64,000 nt of DNA from Perca fluviatilis (lineage: Eukaryota > Chordata > Actinopteri > Perciformes > Percidae): positions 37,296,285 to 37,360,284 of the forward strand of contig NC_053116.1 in the NCBI RefSeq assembly GCF_010015445.1. Reading direction: 5' to 3'. Positions 39,901 through 53,900 of this stretch are shown here, piece by piece. The translations under genes were made by a program, and so were the position numbers. The stretch's first letter is position 1. Each line of letters starts with the position of its first letter. The notes under the pieces were generated by a model that did no database searches, was not told the DNA's origin, and was given only the letters and a program-made list of their open reading frames with translations.

Positions 39901-42900
39901 GCTAGTTAACACTATACTTAGCAGCAGGTAACGTTAGCCTACCGTTAGCTAGTTAACCCTTCACTTGGCAGCAGGTAACGTTAGCCTACCGTTAGCCTGT
40001 AGCTGGATTAAACACGGTTAAAATGCTGACAGCTAAACAGTGTAAAGTGTGACTGTATTTCTCTGTAGAGGATTCCAACAGCGAGAGGTTAAGCATTCAG
40101 GCACCATTTAGGCACCGGCAGTATCGTTTTAGCGCCGGTATCGGAAAAAACCCAAACGATACCCAACCCTTAATGTTCGCTACGTCACAACTTATTCGGC
40201 AAAGCTGGTTCCATCTCCCATTTTGTGCGTTAACTCTTTTTCGAAAAAGACAAAAAAAAAAAACTCAAGCGAGTGTAAAAAACTTCTTTTGCGAGTTTGA
40301 GTTTGTTTGTTTTTCTCGAATTCGACCGTTTCCATCAACATTTTCTGATGCGATACTTCAAAATGCGCATGAACTGATGGAATAATGACTAATGACAATA
40401 AAGATCTATTCTATTTGAATGTTTTTATAAAAATTAGGGCTGCATGATATGAGCAAAATGTTCCATAACGTTGTTGAATATCACGATAACGATATTTTTT
40501 GCAGTAAATAAACAGATATAAAAGTGAACTCAGTTCTGCTGCTTTCAGTGTTCTGCTAAAATACAACAAACTACCAGTTGAATTTAAAACGAATGAAAAA
40601 AAATCATTTTCAACGTTCTTTTATTGACCAAATTCAGCATTAGATTGAATATGGGTGGTTGACGTGACATGGCCTTTTGGAGGTCCCGAGTGTCAAACGT
40701 AAGTAAAGAAATGTCTAATCTGCAAATAAATGTGGTTATATTGTTCAGAAAACGCTGTTTTATATTAACATAAAGACCATTCATGCCAGTCATATTCCTG
40801 TTTTTCACAATTTTCAGCCAAATAAGGAAAAGCTCATATGGCGTGACTGTCCCAAGCCAATTTCAAAAAGTTTGATTTTGAAGAAAACCAATAAAATTAA
40901 TATATTTTCCCCTTATTTAAGTACATATTAATACCACACATGTCTACGTGTAAGTCTGCTGTTTTAAAAGTCCAGGCATAATATTTTGAATCAGCCCTGA
41001 ACAAAAAGATTTTGTCCCAAAATCAATATCATATGGTGTGACCCCAAAAACTTTTATTCAGCCTAAAACGTCAACCACCCATATACAAATGGCTTTGAGT
41101 TACATTTCAAAGTGCAGTTTTCTGCTGATATATTCTTTCACGATGTGTTTCCTGCGCCAGTTGATATCGCTCGATGACGATTAAAAGAAACGACATGTTG
41201 TGCAGCGCTAATAAAACCCTTTTCATCCCTCCAAATAGAAAACCAAAAAGTATGAAGCGGTTCGGTGGATGATGATGTTTGCTATCGGAGTCACCGTGGG
41301 TCTGGTAGGTGCGTTTTGGGATTTCTTGCTTTTCTTTGCCAGAATTCAACACGAGTTGCAGATGACCGGGGAATGTCTCCTTCGTGTCTCTTTCAGGTCG
41401 GCCTGTTTGTGGATTTCTTCGTGCGCCTCTTCAGCCAAATCAAATTCACTCTGGTCGGTGATTGTATCCTTTTATCGCGCCTCGCTGCACATTCCACTCT
41501 CACGTCTGAAGCTTTTCTGTCTGTGCTGTCCACAGCAGAGTGTCTACACTGCTGCTAGATACACTAGGGTAGGACAGTGGTTCTCAAATGGGGGTACGTG
41601 TACCCCAAGGGGTACTTTGGAGGACTGCTGGGGGTACGTGAGCGCTTTTTTGTCGCTGTTTTTGAAGTTAGTCACTTCTTTAAAGTTTTTGTTGCTTTTT
41701 GTCACTATTTTCGACCTATTCTTGCCTGCCCTCCTTCCTTCCTTCCTTCCTTCCCTCCTTCCTTCCGTCCTTCCTTCCTTTTTTCTGCTGTCTTTTTTTT
41801 TTTTTTCTCTCCAAGTTTGTCAAAGTTTTTGTCGCTTTTTTCAAAAAAAATTCCGCCTTTTTCAAGGTTTTTGTCACTTTTTTATTTTCCGAAGTTTGTC
41901 TTGTCTTCCTTCTTTCTACTGTTATTTTTTATTTTTTTTTGTAACAAGTCTGTTGCTTTTTACGAAAGCAACTTACCTTAAGTAGTTACAGGAACGTAGT
42001 TATAGGAACAGTCCACTTCTAAACAGTTCTACTAACTACTCTCCCCCAAAACTGGTTTTGCCATTTGCATTCACACTGGCCAAGTGGCCGTAGGAACTGA
42101 CTTTTAGTTAGTGTAACACAGCCATCTAACCACCACTATGTGGAAAAGGGAGAAGACCCTGCCCTTAAAGCTGAAAGAGTTACAGGAAGCGTTCTCTGCG
42201 GTCAGAGGAACTTAATAATCCCCAAATTGGTCCAGTTGGAACATGAGAAAAAAAAAAGGGTTTTAGGAACTGCAAAAATCCCTCCGGTGGGAAAGTGGCT
42301 TTTGTCGCTGTTTTCTAAGTTTTTGATACTGTTTTCCACATATTCTTGCCTTACTTCCTTCTTTCTACCGACTTTTTCCAAAGTTTTTGTTGCCTTTTAT
42401 CATCGGCATTTAAATGTTTTTCAGTTCCATGTTGCTGTTGTTTGGTAAATCTATCGCTGGTCAGGGGGTACTTGGCTTAAAAACCCAATTTAAATGGGGG
42501 GGGTACATTATTGAAACAAGTTTGCGAACCACTGGGTTAGGAGAATAATGTTATAGCTTTGGAAAATGAGTCCTAAAATAATTCTGACAACAAGAGAAGC
42601 CGACACGGGCCACACGGCCACTGGGGGTGGTGCGGTTCACTGCATGGCCTGGTTCTCGCTTAAAAGGTTTTCAGAAACACGTTTCGGTGAACTATTTTCG
42701 TAAAATACGATATCGTGTTCTGAACGAGCCGCCATTAAAGTCAGTTTTGAAATTCGGGAGCAGCAAGACCCATGTGATGCCTTCGTCCAATCAGCTGGCA
42801 TGTGTTGCGTTCGTCCCGTGTTTTAACATAGGTGTCGAAAGTGGGCGCTACGGCAGTAAGAGGTTAGTGCACATTAACGGTGGACTGACGGACCGTGCGG

Positions 42901-43901
42901 CCCACACACGCTCCGAACCGAGACTAAAGAACCGAGACTAGGGAACCGAGACTAGGGAACCGAGACTGGGGAACCGAGACTGGGGAACCGAGACTGGGGA
43001 ACCGAGACTAGGGAACCGAGACTAGGGAACCGAGACTGGGGAACCGAGACTAGGGAACCGAGACTAGGGAACCGAGACTGGGGAACCGAGACTGGGGAAC
43101 CGAGACTAGGGAACCGAGACTGGGGAACCGAGACTGGGGAACCGAGACTGGGGAACCCAGACTGGGGAACCGAGACTAGGGAACCGAGACTAGCGAACCG
43201 AGCGGTTCGCATGTTTTTTCATGAACCGTACCACCCCTAATGGTCACTGGCATGAATGGGTGTATCTCCGGTGTGACTCTAAAGAGATGTGATTCTTGAG
43301 GGCTTGTTCTCCCTTAGCTGAGCGCCTCCAGCTATAGAGAAGTGCAGCGACAAAGGCTGTCTCCCTCTGTCCCTGCTGGAGCTCCTGGCCTTCAACATGA
43401 CCTTCGTCTTCATCGCCAGCGTGCTCGTCCTCATCGAGGTAAGACTCCTCACGTACGGGAGCTGTTCAAACTCTCCACCGCCCATCACACACGTCTCCCC
43501 TCCCCCCCCCCCAGCACAAAGCTTCTTAGAGCCCTCCAGAAAGTTCAGCTACTTGCCCCATTTTCTAGTACAGACATCCAATCTGGCAATTTGAGAACCT
43601 GTGCTGTAGAGTGGTGCGTTTGAGGACCCCGTGCTGTAGAGTGGTGCGTTTGAGGACCCCGTGCTGTAGAGTGATGTGATGACCCTCTCATGCCGTGTGT
43701 CGGTGTCCTGTTACAGCCAGTCGCTGCAGGTTCGGGGATCCCAGAAATCAAAAGTTACCTCAACGGAGTGAAGATTCCCGGAATCGTCCGGCTGCGAACG
43801 TTTCTCTGCAAAGCTGCCGGAGTCCTGTTCAGTGTGGCTGGAGGTAAAGTTATAAAATACTTCTGTACTTAAACTTCTGATAATTTAAATACATGAATCT
43901 G

Positions 43902-43955
<54 letters not shown>

Positions 43956-46900
43956 TTGTAGTAGGATTTTGAAAGCAGGACTTTTAATTGTAATGAAGTT
44001 TTTTTTGGTTTGTGAATGTGTAGGAAAGATTAGTAAAAACTATTTCTCTCTGAGTGTTTTAACACACATAGTCCCCTTTAAATGAACCAAACTCACGAAC
44101 AAGAGTGAACATCTCAACATACTCTGCTTCTGACTGGCTAGTAGTCCTTACCTAGGTACTGTCAGGGCACGCCCTCATACTCTGCTTCTGACTGGCTAGT
44201 AGTCCTTACCTAGGTACTGTCAGGGCACGCCCTCATACTCTGCTTCTGACTGGCTAGTAGTCCTTACCTAGGTACTGTCAGGGCACGCCCTCATACTCTG
44301 CTTCTGACTGGCTAGTAGTCCTTACCTAGCTACTGTCAGGGCACACCCTCATACTCTGCTTCTGACTGGATAGTAGTCCTTACCTAGGTACTGTCAGGGC
44401 ACGCCCTCATACTCTGCTTCTGACTGGCTAGTAGTCCTTACCTAGGTACTGTCAGGGCACGCCCTCATACTCTGCTTCTGACTGGCTAGTAGTCCTTACC
44501 TAGCTACTGTCAGGGCACACCCTCATACTCTGCTTCTGACTGGATAGTAGTCCTTATCTAGGTACTGTCAGGGTACGGCCTCATACTCTGCTTCTGACTG
44601 GCTAGTAGTCCTTACCTAGGTACTGTCAGGGCACGCCCTCATACTCTGCTTCTGACTGGCTAGTAGTCCTTACCTAGGTACTGTCAGGGCACACCCTCAT
44701 ACTCTGCTTCTGACTGGATAGTAGTCCTTATCTAGCTACTGTGCGACTCCCAATAAAGATGGAACAGAAGAGCGATGTCTCACTCTGTAGCTAAAACAGA
44801 GAGCTCAACACACAGGGTGAAAAGAGGAGCTGCAGCAATGTCCACTACAACAAAAATATGGTGTTTTTTGAAAAATAAACCTATTCTGATATAACCTCTA
44901 AATACATTTATGAACCTGAAAATGAGCATAATATGAGCACTTTAAACCAATCACAATCATCTTGGGCGGCCAGGACGGAGCCACGGTGCCTCTGCTAAAT
45001 AGCCTCTGGAAGGAACTTGTTTTGGTGGAACGTGTGTACGTTCAAAAGTAGTTTTAGTCGTGCAACAGAAAACTCAGATTGGACAGATAGTCTAGCTAGC
45101 TGTCTGGATTTACCCTGCAGAGATCTGAGGAGCAGTTAACCATAGTCCACGGCCCCTGAACAATGCCGGAAAAGAAACGTCATCGATATAGACTAAGCAG
45201 GATTGGATGTTGAAGAGGAGATAAAGATGCAGTGACTCATCATTTATGTGCTGGTGATGAGTCGGTATCAGTTAATGAGCAGGTGGACTCCGTGTGTGTC
45301 CACGCAGGTCTGTTTGTGGGGAAAGAAGGTCCGATGATACACAGTGGAGCCATTGTGGGAGCTGGCCTTCCTCAGGTACACCGCCGCACATCCTGAACAC
45401 AACATCAACAGTGAACACTGATCAGTGGGACTGAGTTTATACTACGTATGCTTTTATACAACCCTGAAATGACAGTTTTAAAAGGGTAACTTTGTTTTTA
45501 TTTTTTTTCCAACCTGGACCCTATTTTCCCAAGTGTTTTGTGTCTAAGTGACTGATGGGAACAGGACAATTGCACATCTTCAATTTACGTCTACTATAAA
45601 TGCTGTTTTTGCAACAGGCTCAGATTATTATTCTAAGTGTCTGACAACATTATGGAGAGGATCCCTTCAAAGATAGAGCTTTTTGTTAAAGAGTTAGATC
45701 CTTTTAGTTTAACATGAAACAGCCCCGAAATCACCATCACCAAACTCCACCAGACTCCATGTAAATTAACAGTCATTTTATCATTGTAAAATACACTTCA
45801 TTCAAAGTCGACAGAAACTAAATAAAACTATCAAAAGCCGTCTTGGTTCATCTTTCCACTGTTCCAACAATCACCACTCTGGTTTGGTTGAAATAAACCC
45901 TTAATTCACCCATTAACATGTGGAAATATGCTGGCCCTATACACGCTAAAAGTCCTGATTATTTACATGGAGTCTGGTGGAGATATGCTGGCTCTATACA
46001 CGCTAAAAGTCCTGATTATTTACATGGAGTCTGGTGGAGATATGCTGGCTCTATACACGCTAAAAGTCCTGATTATTTACATGGAGTCTGGTGGAGATAT
46101 GCTGGCTCTATACACGCTAAACGTCCTGATTATTTACATGGAGTCTGGTGGAGATATGCTGGCTCTATACACGCTAAAAGTCCTGATTATTTACATGGAG
46201 TCTGGTGGAGATATGCTGGCTCTATACACGCTAAAAGTCCTGATTATTTACATGGAGTCTGGTGGAGTTTGGTGATGGCGATTTCATAGCGGTTTCATGT
46301 TAAACAAAAAGGATCTTACTCTTTAACAAAAAGGTCTATCTCTGTAGGGATCCTTTCCAAAATGTTGTCAGACACTTAGAATAGTAATCTGAGCCTGTCA
46401 GAGAAAAAAAAAACAGCACTGCAAGTGGAAGGAAATTGATGATGCACATTTTCTCTATAGGGTTACATTGCAGCATCAGTTCACAGCTGCAGGTTACAAC
46501 ATTCTCGCTCAATACTGGACCAGTCCCTTAGACAGCAATGTACGGGGAAAATAAGGTTCAGGTTGAAAACAACAACTAATTTACCCTAAGTGTGCTCATC
46601 AGATGTTTTTCCCCCCTCTTATCAGTTTCAGAGCATCACTTTCAAAAGGATCAAATTCGATTTTCCCTACTTCCGCAGTGACAGGTACGTCTGCAGCACA
46701 CAATCTGATTCACAAAACACTGTTCACTGCTTCCCTGGAAGTCAAGAGTGGGAGGCAAACCTTGTCGGGGATAGCTCATCGTGTTGTCTTTGCCGTTTGT
46801 CAGGGACAAGCGAGACTTTGTGTCAGCGGGCGCTGCTGCTGGAGTAGCTGCTGCCTTCGGTGCTCCTATCGGTGGCACGCTCTTCAGTCTGGAGGAGGGC

Positions 46901-47873
46901 TGCTCTTTCTGGAACCAGGGCCTCACTTGGAAAGTGGTACGTCACCTAAGCCAAAGAACACCAAGACGGTCGAAACATTTGTGTTCTTTCTGCTGACTCT
47001 GTGAGCAGCCATCAGTGGATATTACTTTTAAACATTAAGAAAACAAACAAGGAATTTCCCCTGAAATAACCACAGGCTGTAAAATATAATGGACGATGCT
47101 TCCAGGTCTGAGAAGTGAAGCTGATGCTGAAGCTCCTTAAAGCTGTATTCTCTCTAACTTCCAGCAGGGGGGAGACTCCTTAAAGCTGTATTCTCTCTAA
47201 CTTCCAGCAGGGGGGAGACTCCTTAAAGCTGTATTCTCTCTAACTTCTAGCAGGGGGGAGACTCCACCAGCTCCAAAAAAGAAGTCTGTTTCTATAGAAG
47301 TCTATGAGAAAATGAGCCTACTTCTCTCTTGATTTATGACCTCAGTAAACATTTTCATAATGAGTTTATGGTCTCAGTCGCTAGTTTCAAGTCTTCTTCA
47401 ACACAGCATGATGTTCATTTAGTAAATGATTTTAAAACAGACGATAAAGCAGGGGATGCTTTAGGACCTGTCAGTCAGGACAGAGGCTTAGCGATGCTAA
47501 CCATGCTAACACTGTGGACATTAAAACCGACCTCAACTTGTTTTGGGGTGTTTTCCTCTTAAACTTTGACCCTCTCACTGTGTTTTTACTTCATACAATT
47601 TAATTGGAACATTTTGGTCGCCTCAAAAAATGTATTGTTGAGTGTTCTGCCAACTAAGCTAGCTACTGCTAGCATAACCTTGTAACTTTAGATTTTCTGT
47701 TCTGCCATACATGCAGATGACCAGTACCATTAGTGTTACCAAGTGTTAACCCTCAAACAGCCCTTTTTAAAGTTGTGGGGTCCAGCATTTTGGCCCCACA
47801 AAGCTGTCAGGACCAACAAGTATACTGGACTCACGGTTTTTGGACCCCACGAATGTAGTTAAACATGAACACG

Positions 47874-47915
<42 letters not shown>

Positions 47916-50849
47916 CACACTCTCCGGCCCTGCTATTCTCTTAAAGAGATCGACGCACACACCAACGCACAAGTATAAACTTTAGGCCACTTACGTAGGC
48001 TACGGCGACCATAAATCACACTTTACAGTATATGTAGATAGCACAAAGTACTAACCATGAAGTATGATTAACTCTGCCTTCCTCAGCTCTTCTGTTTCAT
48101 TTTGTTTTTTAGCTCTTCTGTTCGATGTCGGCCACTTTCACCCTCAACTTCTTCCGTTCTGGGATCAACTTTAACAAGTGGGGCTCCTTCCAGCTGCCCG
48201 GTCTGCTCAACTTTGGAGAGTTCAAGGTAAAGAGTCTGTCACTGAAGTGGTCTCTGCCTTTGATACAAAATACGTTTAAACTGTCAATCGATTAAAATGT
48301 TTAATCGCGATTAATCACATGATGGTCAATACTTAACTTGTGATTAACACAAATTAATACATTTTTATCTGTTCTATGTGTACTTTTAAAGGGATATATT
48401 TCAAGTTTTTAATGCTCAAGTGGTCTTTGAGACTGGACGTTGAACCATCTGGAAGGGCTTTGAAACTCAACTTGTCGTTCAAAAGACCCTTTTCTTTATC
48501 CATTTCTGCTCAAGAACGGTTGTTTCTTTTTTAGGTTGGGGGGGGGGTCTTGGCGAGTCTTAAGCTGCTTTCTTTTTTTTTTTTAATTATTTTTTGGGGC
48601 TTTTTCTGCCTTTATTTTTGATAGGACAGCTAGGTGAGGGAGGGGAGAGAGAGAGAGGGGGAAGACATGCAGGAAATTGTCACAGGTCAGATTCGAAACC
48701 CTGGACCTCTGCGTCGAGGCATAAACCTTTCAGTACATGTGCGCCTGCTCTACCACTGAACCAACCCGGCTAAGGGTCTTAAGCTGCTTTTAACGATCAT
48801 TGATTTGATTAAAAATGTAAGTAATAAAGCCTGTTCCTCAGAACAGGAAGTCTCTCTTTAGATGTGTGGCTCTGGATTAAGATCAGGTTTAACCTCCGAA
48901 AAAAACAGGCTACACCGTCCTACAACCCAGATGGCTGCACCTGATTGGACGAACTCTTCCCTTTAAAAACAGACCAACATGCAGGCTCATTTAGAAACTT
49001 ATTTTCTTATTTCTCTTATTTTACGAAAATAGTTTACCGAATGGGTTTCTGAAAACATTTTATGTAAGAAGTAAGCCGCAGCTGCAGAACCTGTTTTAAT
49101 TTTAGCTCAACAATGAGCTTATAAGTTCATTATTAATACGTTTTTCAGGAGTTTTCAAGAGGTGGCGAGTCGAGCTGGTTTGCATAAAGTAGCCTGGACT
49201 TTTTTTTTTTTTTGACATTTAGCTGACGCTTTTATCCAAAGCGACTTACAATTGCTATATTTGTCAGAGGCTGTACGCCTCTGGAGCAACTATGGGTCAC
49301 ATTGGTTGATGTATCGCAGTGGGAATTGAACCCAGGTCACCAAAGGCAGGTGTCATATCCACTGCGCCACACTTCATCTTTATGCAAATGAGGAGCGGGC
49401 AACTCAGCGCCCCTTCTCTTGAAAGTCGCCACGACGCTAGCAGAATGCATTGCCCGGCTGCTCTCATAGACAATGAATGGGAAGCGTGGAAAGGACGCTT
49501 GCCCGTGGACACGTCCCATAACTGTCTTGCAAAACTCTTTGCTCGTCAGTGTTCAGATGGAGATAAGAACTGCCACCTGTGGACAGCAGTGGACCTGGCC
49601 TTCTTTGTCCTGATGGGGGTGGTGGGTGGCCTGCTGGGGGCGCTCTTCAACTGCATGAACAAGAGCCTGGCCAAGTATCGCATCAGACACATCCACCCCA
49701 AGGCCAAGTTTATCAGGTGATTGCTGGGAACAGTCCATCTTCATACAAAACATCACGCTTATCAAACAAAGACACTGAGTATGTTTACATGCACACTATT
49801 ATGCATAATATGACAATATTCTGAATTTGATACAGGTCATGGAAACAGCATTTGGATATTCCTTTTTCGAATATAGTATTTTCTGATTAAGATGTGTGAT
49901 ATGCTGGTATTATTCAGGTTTTGGAAACATTCTTTGGACATGTATACAGCGCACTCAGAATCTGTGTCTCAATCAGGGTTTTTACTGCAGTTTGTGACCG
50001 TTTACGGTTTACGGTCAGCTCTGTGCGTTGCTTTGGTTGCTGTACACAAACCAACCAGTCAACCGTTTGCAGGGCTGCGGTAGAGATGCACGGCCAAAAT
50101 AAAAGAAGGAGAAACACAGCTACTTTTAAACGTTATCAAACACTGCGATATCAACAGGTTTTTGGATATGCACAACCATCGCTACACCGACCTTTTCAAG
50201 AAGCTGGTTGAAGGAATGAAAGAGGGAGGCTGTGTTGGCACGCTCCAGCAAGTCCGACACTGCTGATAAAACGTTGAAATAATCTTGTTTTGCACGGCTA
50301 CGTGTAAACGGCAGTATTAGTGGAATATTTACTTTCATTAGCCGAGTAAACAGCTTAGTAGGAATAGGTCTTTTTTTCAGAATAAGGGCAAACACCGGAG
50401 GTATATGTGCATGTAAACGTAGTCACCTAAAAAAATTTGATGCTAATTTACTTTAAAGCACGTATTTATATAAATGTCAGTCTGATTTCTGCCCTTTTTT
50501 CAGAGTTCTAGAGAGTCTACTGGTTGCCATGGTAACAACAGTGGTGATATTTGCAGCTTCCATACTGTTGGGTGAATGCCGTGAGCTGTCCTCCCCGACA
50601 ACCCATAACACCACGGTACGTATATCTTTACAGTACTGACACACAAGTGCCACGAGTCCGCTATTACAGTACATGGTTTTTACAGGATTACAGCATGTGA
50701 GTTGTTGTTTTTTTAGCTGTCCGGCAGTGAGGACATCAACTCAACCATTCGCCAGTTCTTCTGCACCAACAAGACCTACAATGACATGGCCACGTTGTTC
50801 TTCAACCCGCAGGAGGCTGCCATCCATCAGCTCTTCCACCAGGATGGTT

Positions 50850-50924
<75 letters not shown>

Positions 50925-53900
50925 CACACACACACACACACAAAACGTAACATCAGAGCGAGAGCGGGTCGTCCTCCGGCTGCATGCTAAGTGTCCTTGA
51001 GCAAGACACTGAACCCTAACTTTCTCCCTGGACGCTGCTACGTGGCTGTCCACTGCTCCTAATGCATAGCTTAAATTCATGGTTAAACAGTAGAAATAGT
51101 TAGCTAAAAGTAATGGTTAAACAGTAGAAATAGCTAAAAGTAATGGTTAAATGGTAGAAATAGTTAGCTAAAAGTAATGGTTAAATGGTAGAAATAGTTA
51201 GCTAAAAGTAATGGTTAAACGTTAGAAATAGTTTGCTAAAAGTAATGATTAAACGGTAGAAATAGTTTGCTAAAAGTAATGATTAAACGGTAGAAATAGT
51301 TAGCTAAAAGTAATGGTTAAACAGTAGAAATAGCTAAAAGTAATGGTTAAATGGTAGAAATAGTTAGCTAAAAGTAATGGTTAAACGTTAGAAATAGTTT
51401 GCTAAAAGTAATGATTAAACGGTAGAAATAGTTAGCTAAAAGTAATGGTTAAACAGTAGAAATAGTTAGCTAAAAGTAATGGTTAAACAGTAGAAATAGT
51501 TAGCTAAAAGTAATGATTAAACGGTAGAAATAGTAAGCTAAAAGTAATGATTAAATGGTAGAAATAGTTAGCTAAAAGTAATGGTTAAACTATAGAAATA
51601 GTATCTCCCTCCCCAAATTTTTATACATGTGTCAAAATCTCCCCATTTATCTCACCGCAGCTTTTTTTAAGGACTTGGACTCCATTATCTTGTCCTATAT
51701 TTGGAATGGCAAAAATGCCAGGATTTCAAAGGCACACTTGCAGAAGTCTAGATTGGAGGGAGGGTTGGACCTGCCTGTATTTAAACACTATTACTGGGCT
51801 GCCACTGTTAGGGCATTAATGTTCTGGCAACAGGGACCCTTGGATAATCAGACGCTTGCAACCCCCTTGTGGCTTAAGATGGAGGCCAGCACTGTGAATA
51901 ACTCTTCATTGCCAGCTATGTTATTCTCCAAGTTTGAAAAGCCAGAGTCCTATAAGAATTTATGCTTTGTGGTGAAACAGTCAGTAAGAATTTTAAACCA
52001 GGTTAGGTGCTCTCTAAAACTACCAAATACATCAGTACAAACACCTATATGCTTTAACCATAGTTTTCTGCCTCCCTGGCATGACATATCGTACCATGAC
52101 TGGAGAAAGAAGGGCTTGGTCTCGCTTAATAATTTGTACATTGACGGTAAATTTGCATCATTCAGCCAACTGAAAAGAAAATATAATCTCTCTAGTTCCC
52201 ATTTCTTTCGGTATTTGCAGGTTAGGCATTACACTCAATCAAAAATTGAAGATTTTCAAAATCTACCCCTGGAGCATGAAATTTATGATATTTGTAAGAG
52301 CCCTCCTTTCTCCAAGCGTCTTATCTCGAGAATTGTACGGTTATTTGATGACTGTATTGCTGCGCACACTGTGAAAACTAGGGATACTTGGAAAGAAGAG
52401 TTGAATGTGGAGCTATCTGAATCCATGTGGAACACCTGTTTGTCTAATATTCATTCCTGCTCTATAAACAGTAGACATCAATTAATTCAATTTAAAATTG
52501 TCCATCGTTTACACTATTCCAAAGTCAGATTACATAGAATATATCCGTCAGTTTCCCCAGTGTGTGACAGATGTAAGGTGTCAGAGGGCACGTTGTCCCA
52601 TGCTTTTTGGTCCTGCTCCTCATTGACAAACTTTTGGTCTAAAATATTTGACTGGTATTCCAAAGCATATCAGAGGCCCCTTCAGCCCGAGCCTGGACTT
52701 GCTATTTTTGGCTGCTCACAAATAACAAGGGCAATTCCAACTCCCAATGCGGCAACCATTGGTACTGGGACTGATAGTTGCCAAGAGACTGATATTGAGG
52801 GAATGGAAGTCTCCCTCTCCTCCCTCCTTTCAGATATGGATCACCAATATGCTATCCATAATACAAATGGAAAAACTCTGCACCAGTCAAAGGGACACGT
52901 TTTCCCGTTCTTGGAACCCATTCCTAACTCACTTCGAAAAAGCTAAAATACAGTAAGCTAATTATGTTCCTGTATCAACAACCTTTCCTCCTACCGCTGC
53001 AATAAGTGTGACTGTAACAACTGGCAATAGCTGCATCTGAGCCCTGTTTGTTTGCTTGTTTAATTTGGAAAATGTAAATAAATATAATATTACAAAAAAA
53101 ACTATAGAAATAGTTAGCTAAAAGTAATGGTTAAACTATAGAAATGGTTAGCTAAAAGTAATGGTTAAACGGTAGAAATAGTTAGCTAAAAGTAATGGTT
53201 AAACTGTAGAAATAGTTAGCTAAAAGTAATGGTTAAACTATAGAAATAGTTAGCTAAAAGTAATGATTAAACGGTAGAAATAGTTAGCTAAAAGTAATGG
53301 TTAAACTATAGAAATAGTTAGCTAAAAGTAATGGTTAAAAAGTAGAAATAGTTTGCTAAAAGTAATGATTAAACGGTAGAAATAGTTAGCTAAAAGTAAT
53401 GGTTAAACAGTAGAAATAGTTAACTTAAAGTAATGGTTAAACTATAGAAATAGTTAGCTAAAAGTAATGATTAAACGGTAGAAATAGTTAGCTAAAAGTA
53501 ATGGTTAAACTGTAGAAATAGCTAAAAGTAATGGTTAAACTGTAGAAATAGTTAGCTAAAAGTAATGGTTAAACTGTAGAAATAGTTAGATAAAAGTAAT
53601 GACTAAAAAGTTTAAATGAGTTGCCAAAAGTAATGGATAGACAGGTGAAATAGTTAGCTAAAAGTAGTGTATATGCGGCTAAATTGATGGCTACAAGTAA
53701 TGAATAAACTATGAAATAGATAGTTCAAAGTAGTGCAAAAGCGGCTGTAATGGTTAGCTTAAACATCAGACTGGTGGCCAGGTTAGCTCAGTCGGTAGAG
53801 CGGGTGCACATATACAGAGGTTTATGCCTTGACGCAGAAGGTCCAGGGTTCGACTCTGACCTGGGACAATTTCTTGCATGTCTTCCTCCTCTCTCCCCCT

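Noticed and set aside
41269..41985. 238-codon plus-strand frame
   Set aside because: Begins in genuine CLCN6 exon 4 sequence but reads through the donor into a T-rich transposon; exon 5 is in another frame.
42952..43212. Ser/Val/Pro repeat protein
   Set aside because: A 15-bp tandem array inside a hAT element.
45918..46289. 123- and 115-codon tandem repeat proteins
   Set aside because: Six copies of a 57-bp unit (19 codons) within a transposon; two frames are equally open, arguing against coding.
53773..53870. Functional tRNA gene
   Set aside because: A and B boxes are present, but the sequence is followed by a SINE body, an A tail and target duplications, and a related copy exists at 48572-48775.
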